Source: Algoriphagus antarcticus
GTDB lineage: Bacteria; Bacteroidota; Bacteroidia; Cytophagales; Cyclobacteriaceae
Assembly: GCF_002150685.1 (NCBI RefSeq)
Contig: NZ_MSSW01000065.1
Span: 1 to 41,445, forward strand
Reading direction: 5' to 3'
Length of the DNA: 41,445 nt
Each line of letters opens with the position of its first letter. Positions within the stretch are counted from its first letter, which is position 1. The notes beneath the pieces were generated by a model, which saw only the letters and a list, made by a program, of their open reading frames with translations, made no database searches and was not told the DNA's origin. The position numbers were made by a program, and so were the translations under genes. Below are positions 1 to 8,571 of the stretch, piece by piece.

Positions 1-337
1 TTGAGTACTTAAATATATGCATTTATCTGCTGACCACTGTAAATCTATATTTTAGGAACTTCATATTATCACGAAATGCCTATTCTTCAAAAGAAATATT
101 TAAAGAATAGGCATTTGTGATTTTAGTCCAAATCGTGTTTCAAAAGAACGTGCTCAATTTTTTATAAACTTACAGCAAAATAAAAAACAAGATTTGCGCT
201 GTACAAAAAACGTGTCGACTCATATCAACAACATATTTAACATCTACTATAGTGAATTGATGATATTCAAGTAACTATGTAAGTTTTTCTGATTCAATCG
301 ATGCTAAAATAAAACGAGTTAGTTACTTTTCTAAGTT
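1..337. other. AT-rich intergenic stretch, no gene seen
   Basis: No coding region could be supported here on either strand. The only clear structure is a long hairpin at 74-116. The stretch lies at the window edge, so a gene ending just outside could explain the hairpin as its terminator. Confidence 0.5.
74..116. terminator. Perfect 14-bp inverted repeat, likely bidirectional terminator
   Basis: The arms AAATGCCTATTCTT (74-87) and AAGAATAGGCATTT (103-116) are perfectly complementary around a 15-base loop. The A-rich and T-rich ends suit a factor-independent terminator for a gene lying left of the window or for the minus-strand gene ending at 338. The assignment is inferred from shape only. 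Confidence 0.45.
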
Positions 338-1135
338 CTATTGACCATCCCCATCTTTGTAATAATAAAATTCAGATCGATTCACTTGCTGAAATCCAAA
401 ATACGGATCGAATTCATCTTGTATCGAAAGCTTTCCTGATTGATCATAGTAATATCGAATTGCATCTTGAAAATCTCCTTCTAAGCTACCTCTTTCTCCT
501 GATTTTTTTGCCGTTAATTTGTCTCCTGTATATTCATAAATCAAAAAATCTATTTTAGCGTCGTCTTGACCCAATGCTGATTTCCATTCGCTTCTTATTC
601 GATTATTTTCATCGTATGTGTACACTTGTAATTCGGTATCGTTTTCGTTGGGGTATTCAATCCTTTCCAGTCTATTAAGAGAATCATAAACATAATTTGC
701 TAATAACTTACGAGATTGGCTTGTAGTTTCTATAAAATGTTCTGTCAAAAGCCCCTTTGAATCATAAATATATTGCTGCGTTGATTGCCAAATCGGTTGT
801 TGATTAGAGAAGTCGAAGTAATGGGAAATTTGAATTATTCCATTTTTAAAATGATTCAACCCAATTCCTACAGTGTCCTCATTTTGATCTTTAATAATGT
901 GAATTGATAAATCACCTCCAGATGGATACACTATTTCTCTAGTCGAATGTATTTTATCAAAATCGCCCCCATAAGTTCTAACTAGGAATAGCTCACCTAC
1001 TGGTTCATCATTAGGTTTACTAAGCAATTTTTCAAGTTCAAGCTCCAAATCATTAGGCAATGATTCATTTTCTTGAGCGATCTCACAACCCCAAAAAATA
1101 ATGGCTATAACTAAAATTAAACTACAGTTTCTCAT
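338..1135 (-). CDS. Lipoprotein with YD-like repeats, unknown function
   Basis: A 265-residue protein with a type II signal peptide: a hydrophobic stretch ends in FWGC, so Cys17 would be lipidated and the mature protein anchored in the envelope. Residues about 115-230 contain degenerate Tyr-Asp repeats (YIYDSKGLLTEH, YVYDSLNRLERI, YTYDENNRIRSEW), the strand-turn pattern also seen in RHS/YD-repeat proteins. It is far too short to be a polymorphic-toxin RHS shell. Many Bacteroidota lipoproteins of this size carry such repeats without a known role. It is divergent from the protease gene starting at 1190, with only 54 bases between the two starts, so they share a promoter region. Confidence 0.75.
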   Translation of the reverse strand: MRNCSLILVIAIIFWGCEIAQENESLPNDLELELEKLLSKPNDEPVGELFLVRTYGGDFDKIHSTREIVYPSGGDLSIHIIKDQNEDTVGIGLNHFKNGIIQISHYFDFSNQQPIWQSTQQYIYDSKGLLTEHFIETTSQSRKLLANYVYDSLNRLERIEYPNENDTELQVYTYDENNRIRSEWKSALGQDDAKIDFLIYEYTGDKLTAKKSGERGSLEGDFQDAIRYYYDQSGKLSIQDEFDPYFGFQQVNRSEFYYYKDGDGQ

Positions 1136-1189
1136 GGTTTTGGAAATTTTATTCTAAATTAGAAGAACTTACTTTTAAACGCAAATTTT

Positions 1190-3371
1190 ATGAGAAAAAC
1201 TTTACTTTCTGTATTTATTGTTTTGATAACAATATTTTCGGCATCCTCCCAGGTTAAAGTCGAAAAAGTAGAGGAATCTAGAATTCCTCAAAGATACTTT
1301 AGCGGGAAAATCACTTATACTCCTGAATTCCCTAACAAAGATGAAGCCCTTGATGAACTCTATGAAGGGATTCAAAAAGTTTCAGATATCGAGCAATCTG
1401 TTAACATTGGTAAAAACCTTGTCTTTAATGTTAATTTTGATACAATTCCTGGGATCCCCTCAAACGGGAAGATTTATAAGGAAATAGAAGTGCATTCTCC
1501 TAATTCAAATACTTTGAGTGTTACATTTTCGAAAATTGAATTATCGGGAGGAGCGGAGATACTCATTATAAATGATGAAGAATCATATATTCTTGGCCCA
1601 ATAACTAAAGAAAATATTTCAAAAAAAGAAAATTTTGACCCAGGATTTATTCCGGGAGATAAAATCAGAATTTTGTTTTCCGAAAATGCTGATTCCTCTG
1701 AGAAAAGTAAGGTTACTATTTCAAGGATAGGGCATATTATCTTCGATTATTTTGAAGTTTCAAAATTTCAAAGTTCTAGAACTGAAGGAATTAATTGTAC
1801 TGGATTTGGATGTTCAGCTTCTTGTCATTTAAACATACTTTGTAACTCAGGATTAACTGTAGAATCTCGTGCGGTTGCATTAATCACATATACTGATCCG
1901 TTAGACCCTTTCCAAAATATTTCTCATCAAGGGACTGGGTACTTAGTTAACAATGGTGCTCAAAATAAGCGGGCTCTATTCCTAGCAATGATTCATGGTA
2001 TTGGTGGATATATGGTTCCAGATTTGAAATTCATTTTTCATTACCAAAGTCCGCAATGTTCACCCACTACGAATGGAAATAAGGCTTATTTTATTAATGG
2101 AGCAACTGGTTTATCTTTAGATGCAGGAAATGATCTAAGGCTAATGGAACTTAGTGCTAATCCTGGCACCAGTCCAATATTTTCAAGTAATCCTGTTTCT
2201 TATTTAGGATGGAGTATTATAGACGAGACTGTTTCTTCAATTAATGTAATTCACCATCCGCTTGGAGATGTTAAAAAAATATTTCACTGGAGGGATTGCA
2301 ACTCCTGTAATTGAACCAGGAACCAGCTATGGAGTTTGGAAATATGTTCCTACAAATGGTTTTCCTGAAACTGTAAGTTCTGGTAGTCCAACGTTAAATT
2401 CTTCAAAGAGAGTAATTGGTTCCTTGAGAAGTGGCTCCTTTGCTCCAAATTGCTCTAATTATGGCAGTGCTGATATTTATTCAGTTCGACTGAGTAGGTC
2501 ATGGGCTATGTTATGCCAATATCTTGATCCAAATAATGAAGGGTTAGTTGCGATAAATACATATTCAGGCACTACAGCTTCCAAGGTTTTTCCTAGTGTT
2601 TTGGGTACTTCACAAGTTTGCTCATCTTCTACATTTACCCTAAATAATGCGCCAATTGATTTGTCAGTAAATTGGTCAATTATACAGGGTTCTTCTTTAT
2701 TATCCTCCCCTTCCTCTGGAACAGGCAAAAATGCGTTAGTTTCTGTTCTTAATTCATCTGTTTCTGGAGAAGTTAAAATTAGATTTACAATTTCGGGTTT
2801 ATGTACTTCTAAAACTTACGATAAGACGTTTAGAGTTGGAAAACCTCTCACTGCTGGTGCAATATCTGGTGGTACATATACTTATACAAATAGTATAATT
2901 TCTTATTCTGTTCCATCTGTTCCTGGAGCATCAAGTTATAATTGGCAATTACCAAGTGGTTGGACAGGAGGAGGATCTGGATTGGGTAACTCTATTACTG
3001 TTACAGTAGGCCCTTCAAGTGGAAATGTTACGGTTACCCCTGTTAATTCTTGTGGTCAAGGGCAATCCTCTTCTCTATATGTTACAGTTAATAACTGTCC
3101 TACTTGTAGGGAAATAAATATTACTCCTAACCCAGCTAGTGAGTCCATATCAATTATTCCAAAAAACAATAACTTAGATATAGATGAAAACTTTGAAATA
3201 TTAGGGTATAATATATTTGATCTAAATGGAAGATTACTTAAATCATCAGATCAAAAAATTATTGGCTCTCCTAGAAGAATAGAAGTTAGGGATCTTCCGA
3301 AAGGGTTGTATGTTATACACCTCATTTTCAAAGAAGGAGTAGTCGCAGAAAAGATATTAGTTGATAGATAA
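1190..3371 (+). pseudogene. Lys-C-like serine protease with T9SS sorting domain, frameshifted
   Basis: Two overlapping reading frames (1190-2314 and 2262-3371) together make one protease of about 725 residues. Part one has a signal peptide (residues 1-20), a propeptide-like region (about 45-190), a Cys-rich start of the catalytic domain, His269 in LAMIHGIGG and Asp315 in GNDLRLMELS. Part two supplies the Ser motif VSSGSPTLNSS, a PKD/Ig-like domain (about residues 190-278) and a C-terminal T9SS type A sorting domain (NPAS near its start, DLPKGLYVI near its end). The break is a run of seven A at 2273-2279: removing one A joins GDVKK to YFTGGIATP in the family pattern. A surface or secreted endopeptidase is inferred. 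The usual AAHC context of the His is degraded to MIHG. The gene may be a pseudogene, a sequencing error, or rescued by slippage on the A run. Confidence 0.75.
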
Positions 3372-3450
3372 AGATTAATTTCGATGACCATAGTTCATTA
3401 AAAAATGAACTATTTTCTAATTTCAGGTCATAACAAGAATCAAATTTTTA

Positions 3451-3480
3451 GAGGCTGTCATCATAAAGGAGGACAGCCTC
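3451..3480 (+). terminator. Hairpin downstream of the protease gene
   Basis: Arms GAGGCTGTC (3451-3459) and GACAGCCTC (3472-3480) pair perfectly. The hairpin lies about 80 bases after the protease stop codon and is preceded by a short T run, but no clear T run follows, so it may instead be part of an old mobile-element end. Confidence 0.4.
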
Positions 3481-3671
3481 TATTGGGGCGACAATTACCT
3501 CCCAAAACCTTTTCTAGAGGCTCTCACGGTTTTCTCTTCTTTTGGACCGTGGAATATATCTGGATTATCTTTTGTCCCATTAGAAGTCATTTTCTTGCCT
3601 TTTCCCTTGTTAATTTTTTTTAAAGTTCCTACGTTTTCAATCTGATAGCCTCTTTGTCTTTCTTTATAATA

Positions 3672-3715
3672 GAGAAGCTGTCTCAAAAAACGACCGTTTT
3701 ATGAGACAGCTTCTC
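3672..3715. repeat. 14-bp inverted repeat, possible IS end or terminator
   Basis: GAGAAGCTGTCTCA (3672-3685) pairs with TGAGACAGCTTCTC (3702-3715). Internal bases AAAACG/CGTTTT extend the pairing to nearly 20 bp. This shape can be an intergenic cruciform or the remains of abutting IS termini. Confidence 0.4.
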
Positions 3716-3783
3716 GCTGGGTAATATCTCTTTCTAAGGGCTTCCATTCTGTTCCAAAAACTCATCTTATAAATCAAAGTCTC

Positions 3784-3832
3784 AAAAAATAAGAATCCAC
3801 CCTTTTATGAAACTTCTAAATCCTTATTTTTT
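3784..3832. repeat. AT-rich inverted repeat
   Basis: AAAAAATAAGAAT (3784-3796) pairs with ATCCTTATTTTTT (3820-3832) with one mismatch. It lies between the hairpin at 3672 and the terminator of the RhuM-Fic gene. Confidence 0.35.
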
Positions 3833-3875
3833 ATGATGGACAGGGTAATGCATAGAAGGAATGTGTTTTCTTACC

Positions 3876-3904
3876 AAAAAAAAGGGGTAGACTGAATCCA
3901 CCCC
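3876..3904 (-). terminator. Factor-independent terminator of the RhuM-Fic gene
   Basis: Read on the minus strand, GGGGTGGA pairs with TCTACCCC and is followed directly by eight T. It lies just downstream of the stop codon of the minus-strand gene at 3930. Confidence 0.65.
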
Positions 3905-3929
3905 ACAATAATACTATGATTTTTAGAAA

Positions 3930-4901
3930 TTAATAATTCCGATTCAATACACTGATCACTAGTTTCTTCACAGTTTCCATTTCTTCCGGCTTGCTGGAAG
4001 CAATGAACAAGGTTAAGCTGGCCAATGCATCATTGCTGATTATCGAAACACCTTCCTCATTATGCAATAGCTCATTTGACTGCAAAAAGAGAAGAAAGCA
4101 AGCTGCTGCTATCCTTTTGTTGCCATCAACGAATCCGTGATTCTTCACAATTAAGTATAGAAGTGTTGCGGCTTTTTCTTCTAGGGTAGGATAGAAATCT
4201 TCATCTCCAAAGCCTTTAGTGATTTGTGAAATAGCACTTTCAAAGCTTCCATCTTTTTCCCTCCCAAATACACTGGATTCAAAATCTGATCTCATTGCTA
4301 AAATCACCATTTTATAATCACTTAGTTCTGGAAAGTTGGCTTGTCTCTTATTTAAACCTTTTTTATCAAGGTTCTCATGATCATAATCGTCCAATAATTC
4401 TAAACCCTTTGCAAATTGGTTCAGCCAATCCAAGTTTTGATCCTGTGCTTTTTGCTCAATTGCACGACTTAAAATCCGAATTCCATCTTTCAGAGTTTGG
4501 ACTTCTTGCTGCTTCTGCGATAGTCTCTTCTCATTGATAGCGTAGCCTTGGATCAGGAAATCTTTAAGTCGCTGGGTTGCCCATTGACGGAATTGAGTGC
4601 CTCTTTTGGAATTAACCCGGTAACCGACAGCGATTATTACATCCAGGTTATAATGTACTCTATCTCTTTCAACTGCTCTTTTACCTTCCATTTGAACTGT
4701 TCGGAAATCCCGAACAGTTGAGACTTTATCTAGTTCCTCAGATTCGAAGATGTTTTTGATATGTTCGCTAATGTTTGCTTTACTGGATTTAAATAGCTCT
4801 ACTAATTGGCTGTTTGTTAACCAGGTAGTTTCATTCTCAAACTTTACTTCAATTTGAGTTTGGCCATCATTGCCCTGATATATTTCGATTTGATTTTCCA
4901 T
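3930..4901 (-). CDS. RhuM-Fic/Doc fusion protein
   Basis: A 323-residue two-domain protein. Residues about 1-125 are a RhuM-family domain (WLTNSQLVELFKSSKANISEHI, then LDVIIAVGYRVNSKRGTQFR and WATQRLKDFLIQGYAIN). Residues about 190-320 are a Fic/Doc domain with the complete core motif HGFVDGNKR at 255-263. Fic/Doc domains transfer AMP, or in Doc a phosphate, to hydroxyl groups of target proteins. The RhuM part contains a helix-turn-helix-like segment and is common in accessory regions. No separate antitoxin gene lies next to it, and no clear (S/T)xxxE(G/N) inhibitory helix is visible. It is convergent with the protease and ends in its own terminator. A role in defence or growth control is inferred from family context only. 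Confidence 0.85.
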   Translation of the reverse strand: MENQIEIYQGNDGQTQIEVKFENETTWLTNSQLVELFKSSKANISEHIKNIFESEELDKVSTVRDFRTVQMEGKRAVERDRVHYNLDVIIAVGYRVNSKRGTQFRQWATQRLKDFLIQGYAINEKRLSQKQQEVQTLKDGIRILSRAIEQKAQDQNLDWLNQFAKGLELLDDYDHENLDKKGLNKRQANFPELSDYKMVILAMRSDFESSVFGREKDGSFESAISQITKGFGDEDFYPTLEEKAATLLYLIVKNHGFVDGNKRIAAACFLLFLQSNELLHNEEGVSIISNDALASLTLFIASSKPEEMETVKKLVISVLNRNY

Positions 4902-5008
4902 TAGTAACGTTCAATTTAAAATTCATTAATGAGTTTCCGACTTCTTATAAGATGGCAGAATCAATTTTTTGGAATATTTATTTAGATCCACTTATGAAAT
5001 CTTGGCAG

Positions 5009-6223
5009 TTAAGAGAGTTTATCCCTCAATGCCTTCATGTCAAAACTTATTTTTGTATCTAGAATTTTAGCATAATGCTGCGTTTGTTTCAGCGATTTGT
5101 GTCCAAGCATTTTTGACACAGTCTCAATAGGAACACCATTTGCCAAAGTGATCGTTGTTGCAAAAGTGTGCCTAGCAATATGGAATGTTAGCGACTTGTT
5201 GATTTCACAGACATCAGCGATTTCTTTTAAATAAGAATTCATTTTTTGATTGCTCAATACCGGTAAAACATGAGTTCCATCTTGACATAGTGGATGTGAT
5301 CGGTATTTTTCTATCAGTTCAAGTGCCTTCGGCAATAAGGGGATTCTGGTAGGAGAGTTAGTTTTTTGTCGATGAGTGAAAATCCATTGCTCATTATCAA
5401 TTCCCGTTGAGATTTGCTTCCGATTAAGATTTTTCACATCAATATATGCTAATCCTGTATAGCAGCTGAAGAGAAATATATCCCTAACGTGATTTAGCCG
5501 ATCTGTTACAAATCGTTTGTTTGATATTGTTTGAATTTCATGCCAAGTCAAAAAAACGCGGTTTATTTCTTTCTTGACCATTTTAAACTGAATGAATGGA
5601 TTTCGTTGGAGCCATCCATTTTTAATACAGATCAAAACGATTTTCTTAAAATTGGCGAGGTATTTAACTGTGGTGTTATGACTACAGTTTTGAATTGACC
5701 GCAGCCAAAATGAATAGGCAGATATAAATTCATAATCCAAAGACTGGATATCCATATCGTCTTTATTGTACTTCCACTGGATAAAACTTCGAGTGTGATC
5801 CAATGAAGTCCTATATCGCTGCAGTGTTCCGAAAGCGAATTCTTTATCTAAAAGTGCTTCTACTTGGAGATTATGATCTTGAAAAATTTCCAGAATCATT
5901 TTTTTCTTTTCACCGATACCAAGTAGCATATTTTTCAATGCTTCTGCTGTTACTTCTTTATCTGAATCAATAAGCTGTTTTTTTGCCTGGAGTACTTTAT
6001 GGTAAATAGAATCCAGATATGCATTCAGGTTTCTGTCTTCTTCTTTATTTCCATTCGCACGACCTATCGTGGTATTCCAGCGTGCAGGTGACCATAATCT
6101 TTTGGTTGACAATTCTTTGGGTGTTCCGTCAACTGTGATTCTCAGGTATACATACCTGTCTTCTTTAGTGTTTTTTTTCGATTGTTTCAAAAAGAAGAGC
6201 AATCCGAAGCTTTTTTCTAACAT
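5009..6223 (-). CDS. Tyrosine site-specific integrase, IntDOT type
   Basis: A tyrosine recombinase of about 404 residues, taking the ATG at 6223 that starts MLEKSFGLLFF; the frame also allows a start at 6247. The order is an arm-binding domain (about 1-100), a SAM-like core-binding domain (about 105-205) and a catalytic domain. Visible catalytic residues are HIAR at 348-351, LGH at 373-375 and the nucleophile Tyr384 in QHYAK. The position of the first catalytic Arg reads CYTGLAYIDV, with Ala where other families have Arg, as in CTnDOT-type integrases of Bacteroidota. It lies about 365 bases from the 3' end of tRNA-Ser and points away from it, as expected for an element integrated at that tRNA. 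The other element end was not found. Confidence 0.9.
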   Translation of the reverse strand: MLEKSFGLLFFLKQSKKNTKEDRYVYLRITVDGTPKELSTKRLWSPARWNTTIGRANGNKEEDRNLNAYLDSIYHKVLQAKKQLIDSDKEVTAEALKNMLLGIGEKKKMILEIFQDHNLQVEALLDKEFAFGTLQRYRTSLDHTRSFIQWKYNKDDMDIQSLDYEFISAYSFWLRSIQNCSHNTTVKYLANFKKIVLICIKNGWLQRNPFIQFKMVKKEINRVFLTWHEIQTISNKRFVTDRLNHVRDIFLFSCYTGLAYIDVKNLNRKQISTGIDNEQWIFTHRQKTNSPTRIPLLPKALELIEKYRSHPLCQDGTHVLPVLSNQKMNSYLKEIADVCEINKSLTFHIARHTFATTITLANGVPIETVSKMLGHKSLKQTQHYAKILDTKISFDMKALRDKLS

Positions 6224-6323
6224 GATAAGATTAGTTAGGTTGAACAAAATTCGGAATACAAGTTCTAAATCACAAGATGCTCACTTATTGAACATGTTGA
6301 AAATCAATTATCTATAACATTAT

Positions 6324-6372
6324 CAGTGCGTCTTTTTTTGTAGAGTTGGTGAACTACACGAATGACGCACTG
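6324..6372. repeat. Nested inverted repeat upstream of integrase
   Basis: Outer arms CAGTGCGTC (6324-6332) and GACGCACTG (6364-6372) enclose a smaller hairpin with arms TGTAG and CTACA. The structure lies about 100 bases upstream of the integrase start. It could be an integrase arm-type or core site, or an operator. Its function is not shown by the sequence. Confidence 0.5.
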
Positions 6373-6412
6373 GAATTACAGGCATTTATGAAAATTATAG
6401 GGGTTTAGACCA

Positions 6413-6449
6413 CAAAAAAAGCCTGTAAAGAATTTCTTTACAGGCTTTT
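6413..6449. terminator. Bidirectional terminator hairpin
   Basis: AGCCTGTAAAGAA pairs with TTCTTTACAGGCT across a tiny loop, with seven A before it and TTTTG after it, so it could stop transcription from either side. It probably separates tRNA-Ser from the integrase gene. Confidence 0.65.
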
Positions 6450-6526
6450 GTCTCATTAATTAAATCTTATCCTTTTTGTTGATTAAAACACTGTTAATCA
6501 AGTGATTAAGACTAATTTTAGCTTTG

Positions 6527-6572
6527 AAATCAGTTGGTATTCGAACCTTTTTGGTTCGTAAATAACTGATTT
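6527..6572 (-). terminator. Two-part hairpin just downstream of tRNA-Ser
   Basis: AAATCAGTT (6527-6535) pairs with AACTGATTT (6564-6572), and an inner hairpin CGAACC/GGTTCG sits at 6542-6558. It lies right after the 3' end of the tRNA on the minus strand and probably serves as its terminator or processing signal. Confidence 0.45.
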
Positions 6573-6587
6573 TCAATGCTTTACTAG

Positions 6588-6676
6588 TAGAGAGTGGGGG
6601 ATTCGAACCCCCGGTACGCTTTGACGCGTACGACAGTTTAGCAAACTGCTGGTTTAAGCCGCTCACCCAACTCTCT
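6588..6676 (-). tRNA. tRNA-Ser(GCT)
   Basis: Read on the minus strand, the acceptor arms AGAGAGT and ACTCTCT pair perfectly, the anticodon stem-loop is CAGT-TTGCTAA-ACTG (anticodon GCT), a long variable arm (TACGCGTCAAAGCGTA) follows, and the T-loop is GGTTCGAATCC. The long variable arm and anticodon identify a serine tRNA. CCA is not encoded. The gene is a typical integration target and an IntDOT-type integrase lies next to it. Confidence 0.95.
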
Positions 6677-6910
6677 AGATATTGATATGTGGCTTAGTTT
6701 TCGCTTTACTAAATCATCCTTTCGATGATTTTATGGAATTTTGGCTGATTTCTCCGCCTTATCCATCTTGTAAATCGATGCAAATATAAGTCAAATGATC
6801 AGATTTAAACAAATCATTAGCAGTTAGGAATTCAATGATTGGATCTTTTTGCCTAATAGTCTGAAAATCAAATAAAATACTTTGACACTTAGCTTCTCAG
6901 AATATGAAAA

Positions 6911-6928
6911 ATACCCTGTATAGGGTAT
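6911..6928. promoter_or_regulatory. Palindromic operator candidate
   Basis: ATACCC (6911-6916) and GGGTAT (6923-6928) form a symmetric site about 22 bases upstream of the -7 element at 6950. It sits where a repressor or activator of the small gene at 6980 would bind. Confidence 0.35.
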
Positions 6929-6949
6929 AAATATTCGATATGTTGATGC

Positions 6950-6957
6950 TAATTTTG
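6950..6957 (+). promoter_or_regulatory. Bacteroidota -7 promoter element (TAATTTTG)
   Basis: TAATTTTG matches the Bacteroidota consensus TAnnTTTG and lies 23 bases before the ATG at 6980. No clear -33 TTTG is present, so activation through the palindrome at 6911-6928 is possible. Confidence 0.45.
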
Positions 6958-6979
6958 ATTCTTATTAAAGCCGACTACT

Positions 6980-7234
6980 ATGATAATCCAAACAGCTTCT
7001 GCGAAATTCTTGATTGAGAAATGTGACTTTAACAATGGATGCGTTTCTATCCGATCTAATTCCCAACAGGAACTCTATCGATTTTTCGGGTCTTTAGAAA
7101 TCAAGAAAACTGATAACCTTTTTTATACTTTCGAGGTTTGGGCATGCAAGCAGGAATTTGCAAATGCCATGATCTTAATGGTGAAGGAGATTGACTATTC
7201 TGAGTTCTCCGAATTCAGCCTTAAAATGGCCTAA
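6980..7234 (+). CDS. Small hypothetical protein (84 aa)
   Basis: An 84-residue soluble protein without signal peptide or membrane segment, beginning MIIQTASAKFLIEK. I do not recognise its family. The mix of strands and helices (VSIRSNSQQELYRFFGSLEI) and a good upstream -7 element support a real gene. It is convergent with queA, 55 bases away. The palindrome upstream suggests regulated expression. Confidence 0.6.
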   Translation: MIIQTASAKFLIEKCDFNNGCVSIRSNSQQELYRFFGSLEIKKTDNLFYTFEVWACKQEFANAMILMVKEIDYSEFSEFSLKMA

Positions 7235-7289
7235 AACAGAGGAATGTATTATTTCTTTTCCACAGTTTTGATTTTTTTTTGAAGCCAGA

Positions 7290-8501
7290 TTACTTAAGCC
7301 AGAGTAAGCTGCTGTCTCCGTAACTCAAGAATCTATACTCATTTGCCAAGGCTTCATCATAAACGCGCTTCCAATCTTCGCCAAGGATAGTAGCAATCAG
7401 AAGAATTAATGAGGAGCCCGGCTGGTGGAAATTGGTGATTAGACCTTTGACAATCTTGAATTCATATCCTGGGAAAATAAAAATCTCCGTAGTACCCATG
7501 ATGGTTTCAAGACTTTTTTCATTCATATAAGTAAGTATTGCCGCATAGGATTCTTTAGCAGCAGGCAAGCTTCTCCTGTTTTCGTAGGGAAATAGCTTTT
7601 CAATTTTCAAATCCTCGCCTTTTCCCTCCAGCAATTTTACTCCGTACCAATACAAGCTTTCCAAAGTGCGCACAGAGGTTGTTCCCACAGTAACTACTTT
7701 GCCCAAATGTGATATGATTAGCTCTATTGTTTTTCGGCTTATGTGGATTTGTTCGCTGTGCATGGGGTGTTCAGTGACTTGACTTGCCTTGATAGGCTGG
7801 AAAGTACCCGCGCTCACATGCAATGTAACCTGAGCTTCCATGATCCCTTTTAATCTTAACTGCTCAAAAATCTCTGGAGTGAAATGCAAACCAGCTGTAG
7901 GAGCAGCTACAGCACCTTCTTTCTCTGAGTAAACTGTCTGATATCGTGATTTGTCTTCCTCGACAGGCTTGCGGTTCAAATAGGGAGGAAGCGGCACCTC
8001 GCCTCTTGCTTCCACCACATCCACAAATGCAACTTCAGCATTGTCCCATGAGAATTCCACCTGACGAGTCGCTCGGTCAATTAATCTGGCTTGAAGCGTG
8101 ATCGTACCGTCGTTGAAAGGAATTAGCCCTTTCAGGATCTCTCCATCTTTCCACTTCTTGGCATTTCCGATCATGGTTTCCCAAACTACGGGATGCTTGG
8201 CTAGCATAATCTCAGGAATCACTGTAGTAGGCAAAACAGGCTGCAGTAAGAAAATCTCTATGCGTGCACCGGTTTCCCTTTGAAAAATCAATCTTGCAGG
8301 AATGACTTTGGTGTCATTGTACACAAGCAACGTATCAGCGGGAAGTAAATCAGGAATGTTGCTAAAGTTCAAATGCGAAATCTCCCCATCTTTGTAATGC
8401 AAAAGTTTAGAAGCATCTCGCTTTGCCAAAGGGAATTTCGCGATTTTTTCCTCGGGTAATGTATATTCGTAAGCTGTTAAATCAATTGCTGAGATCTTCA
8501 T
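7290..8501 (-). CDS. queA: S-adenosylmethionine:tRNA ribosyltransferase-isomerase QueA
   Basis: A 403-residue QueA, somewhat longer than the roughly 350-residue Proteobacterial enzyme. It transfers and isomerises the ribosyl part of SAM onto 7-aminomethyl-7-deazaguanine at the wobble position of tRNA, giving epoxyqueuosine. Family motifs in order are LLVYNDTKVIPARL (about residues 58-71), PTAGLHFTPE, VTLHVSAGTFQPI and LITNFHQPGSSLILLIA near the C terminus. It is cytoplasmic. It is divergent from menC, with 70 bases between the starts, so the two share a promoter region. No other queuosine gene is in the window. Confidence 0.95.
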   Translation of the reverse strand: MKISAIDLTAYEYTLPEEKIAKFPLAKRDASKLLHYKDGEISHLNFSNIPDLLPADTLLVYNDTKVIPARLIFQRETGARIEIFLLQPVLPTTVIPEIMLAKHPVVWETMIGNAKKWKDGEILKGLIPFNDGTITLQARLIDRATRQVEFSWDNAEVAFVDVVEARGEVPLPPYLNRKPVEEDKSRYQTVYSEKEGAVAAPTAGLHFTPEIFEQLRLKGIMEAQVTLHVSAGTFQPIKASQVTEHPMHSEQIHISRKTIELIISHLGKVVTVGTTSVRTLESLYWYGVKLLEGKGEDLKIEKLFPYENRRSLPAAKESYAAILTYMNEKSLETIMGTTEIFIFPGYEFKIVKGLITNFHQPGSSLILLIATILGEDWKRVYDEALANEYRFLSYGDSSLLWLK

Positions 8502-8571
8502 AATGGGTGTGATTCTGACCGCAAATATAGCCTAACTCATTTCAAGTACCTTCCAAAACCTTTCATAATCC

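Larger units (their letters stand above)
3372..3929. other. Intergenic region with four stacked hairpins, possible IS scar
   Basis: No convincing gene. Four separate inverted repeats lie at 3451-3480, 3672-3715, 3784-3832 and 3884-3904. The outer two are plausible terminators for the convergent genes on each side. The middle two resemble ends of a decayed insertion sequence (GAGACAGCTTCTC-type arms), but no transposase fragment could be recognised between them. Confidence 0.4.
6224..6587. other. Non-coding gap between integrase and tRNA-Ser
   Basis: No gene is seen. The gap contains three inverted-repeat structures (6324-6372, 6413-6449, 6527-6572). Because integrase attachment sites usually lie between the integrase start and the tRNA, this is the best place to look for the recombination core. 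Confidence 0.45.

Noticed and set aside
338..1135. RHS polymorphic toxin
   Set aside because: Only short YD-like repeats are present in a 265-residue lipoprotein. There is no shell domain, autoprotease or toxin tip.
3495..3686. Minus-strand frame of 63 codons ending RASRKGFGR
   Set aside because: It starts with TTG inside an inverted repeat, and only 31 codons follow its first internal ATG. I see no family similarity; kept as part of the gap description.
6460..6666. Minus-strand frame of 68 codons
   Set aside because: It overlaps tRNA-Ser and the tRNA-downstream hairpins.
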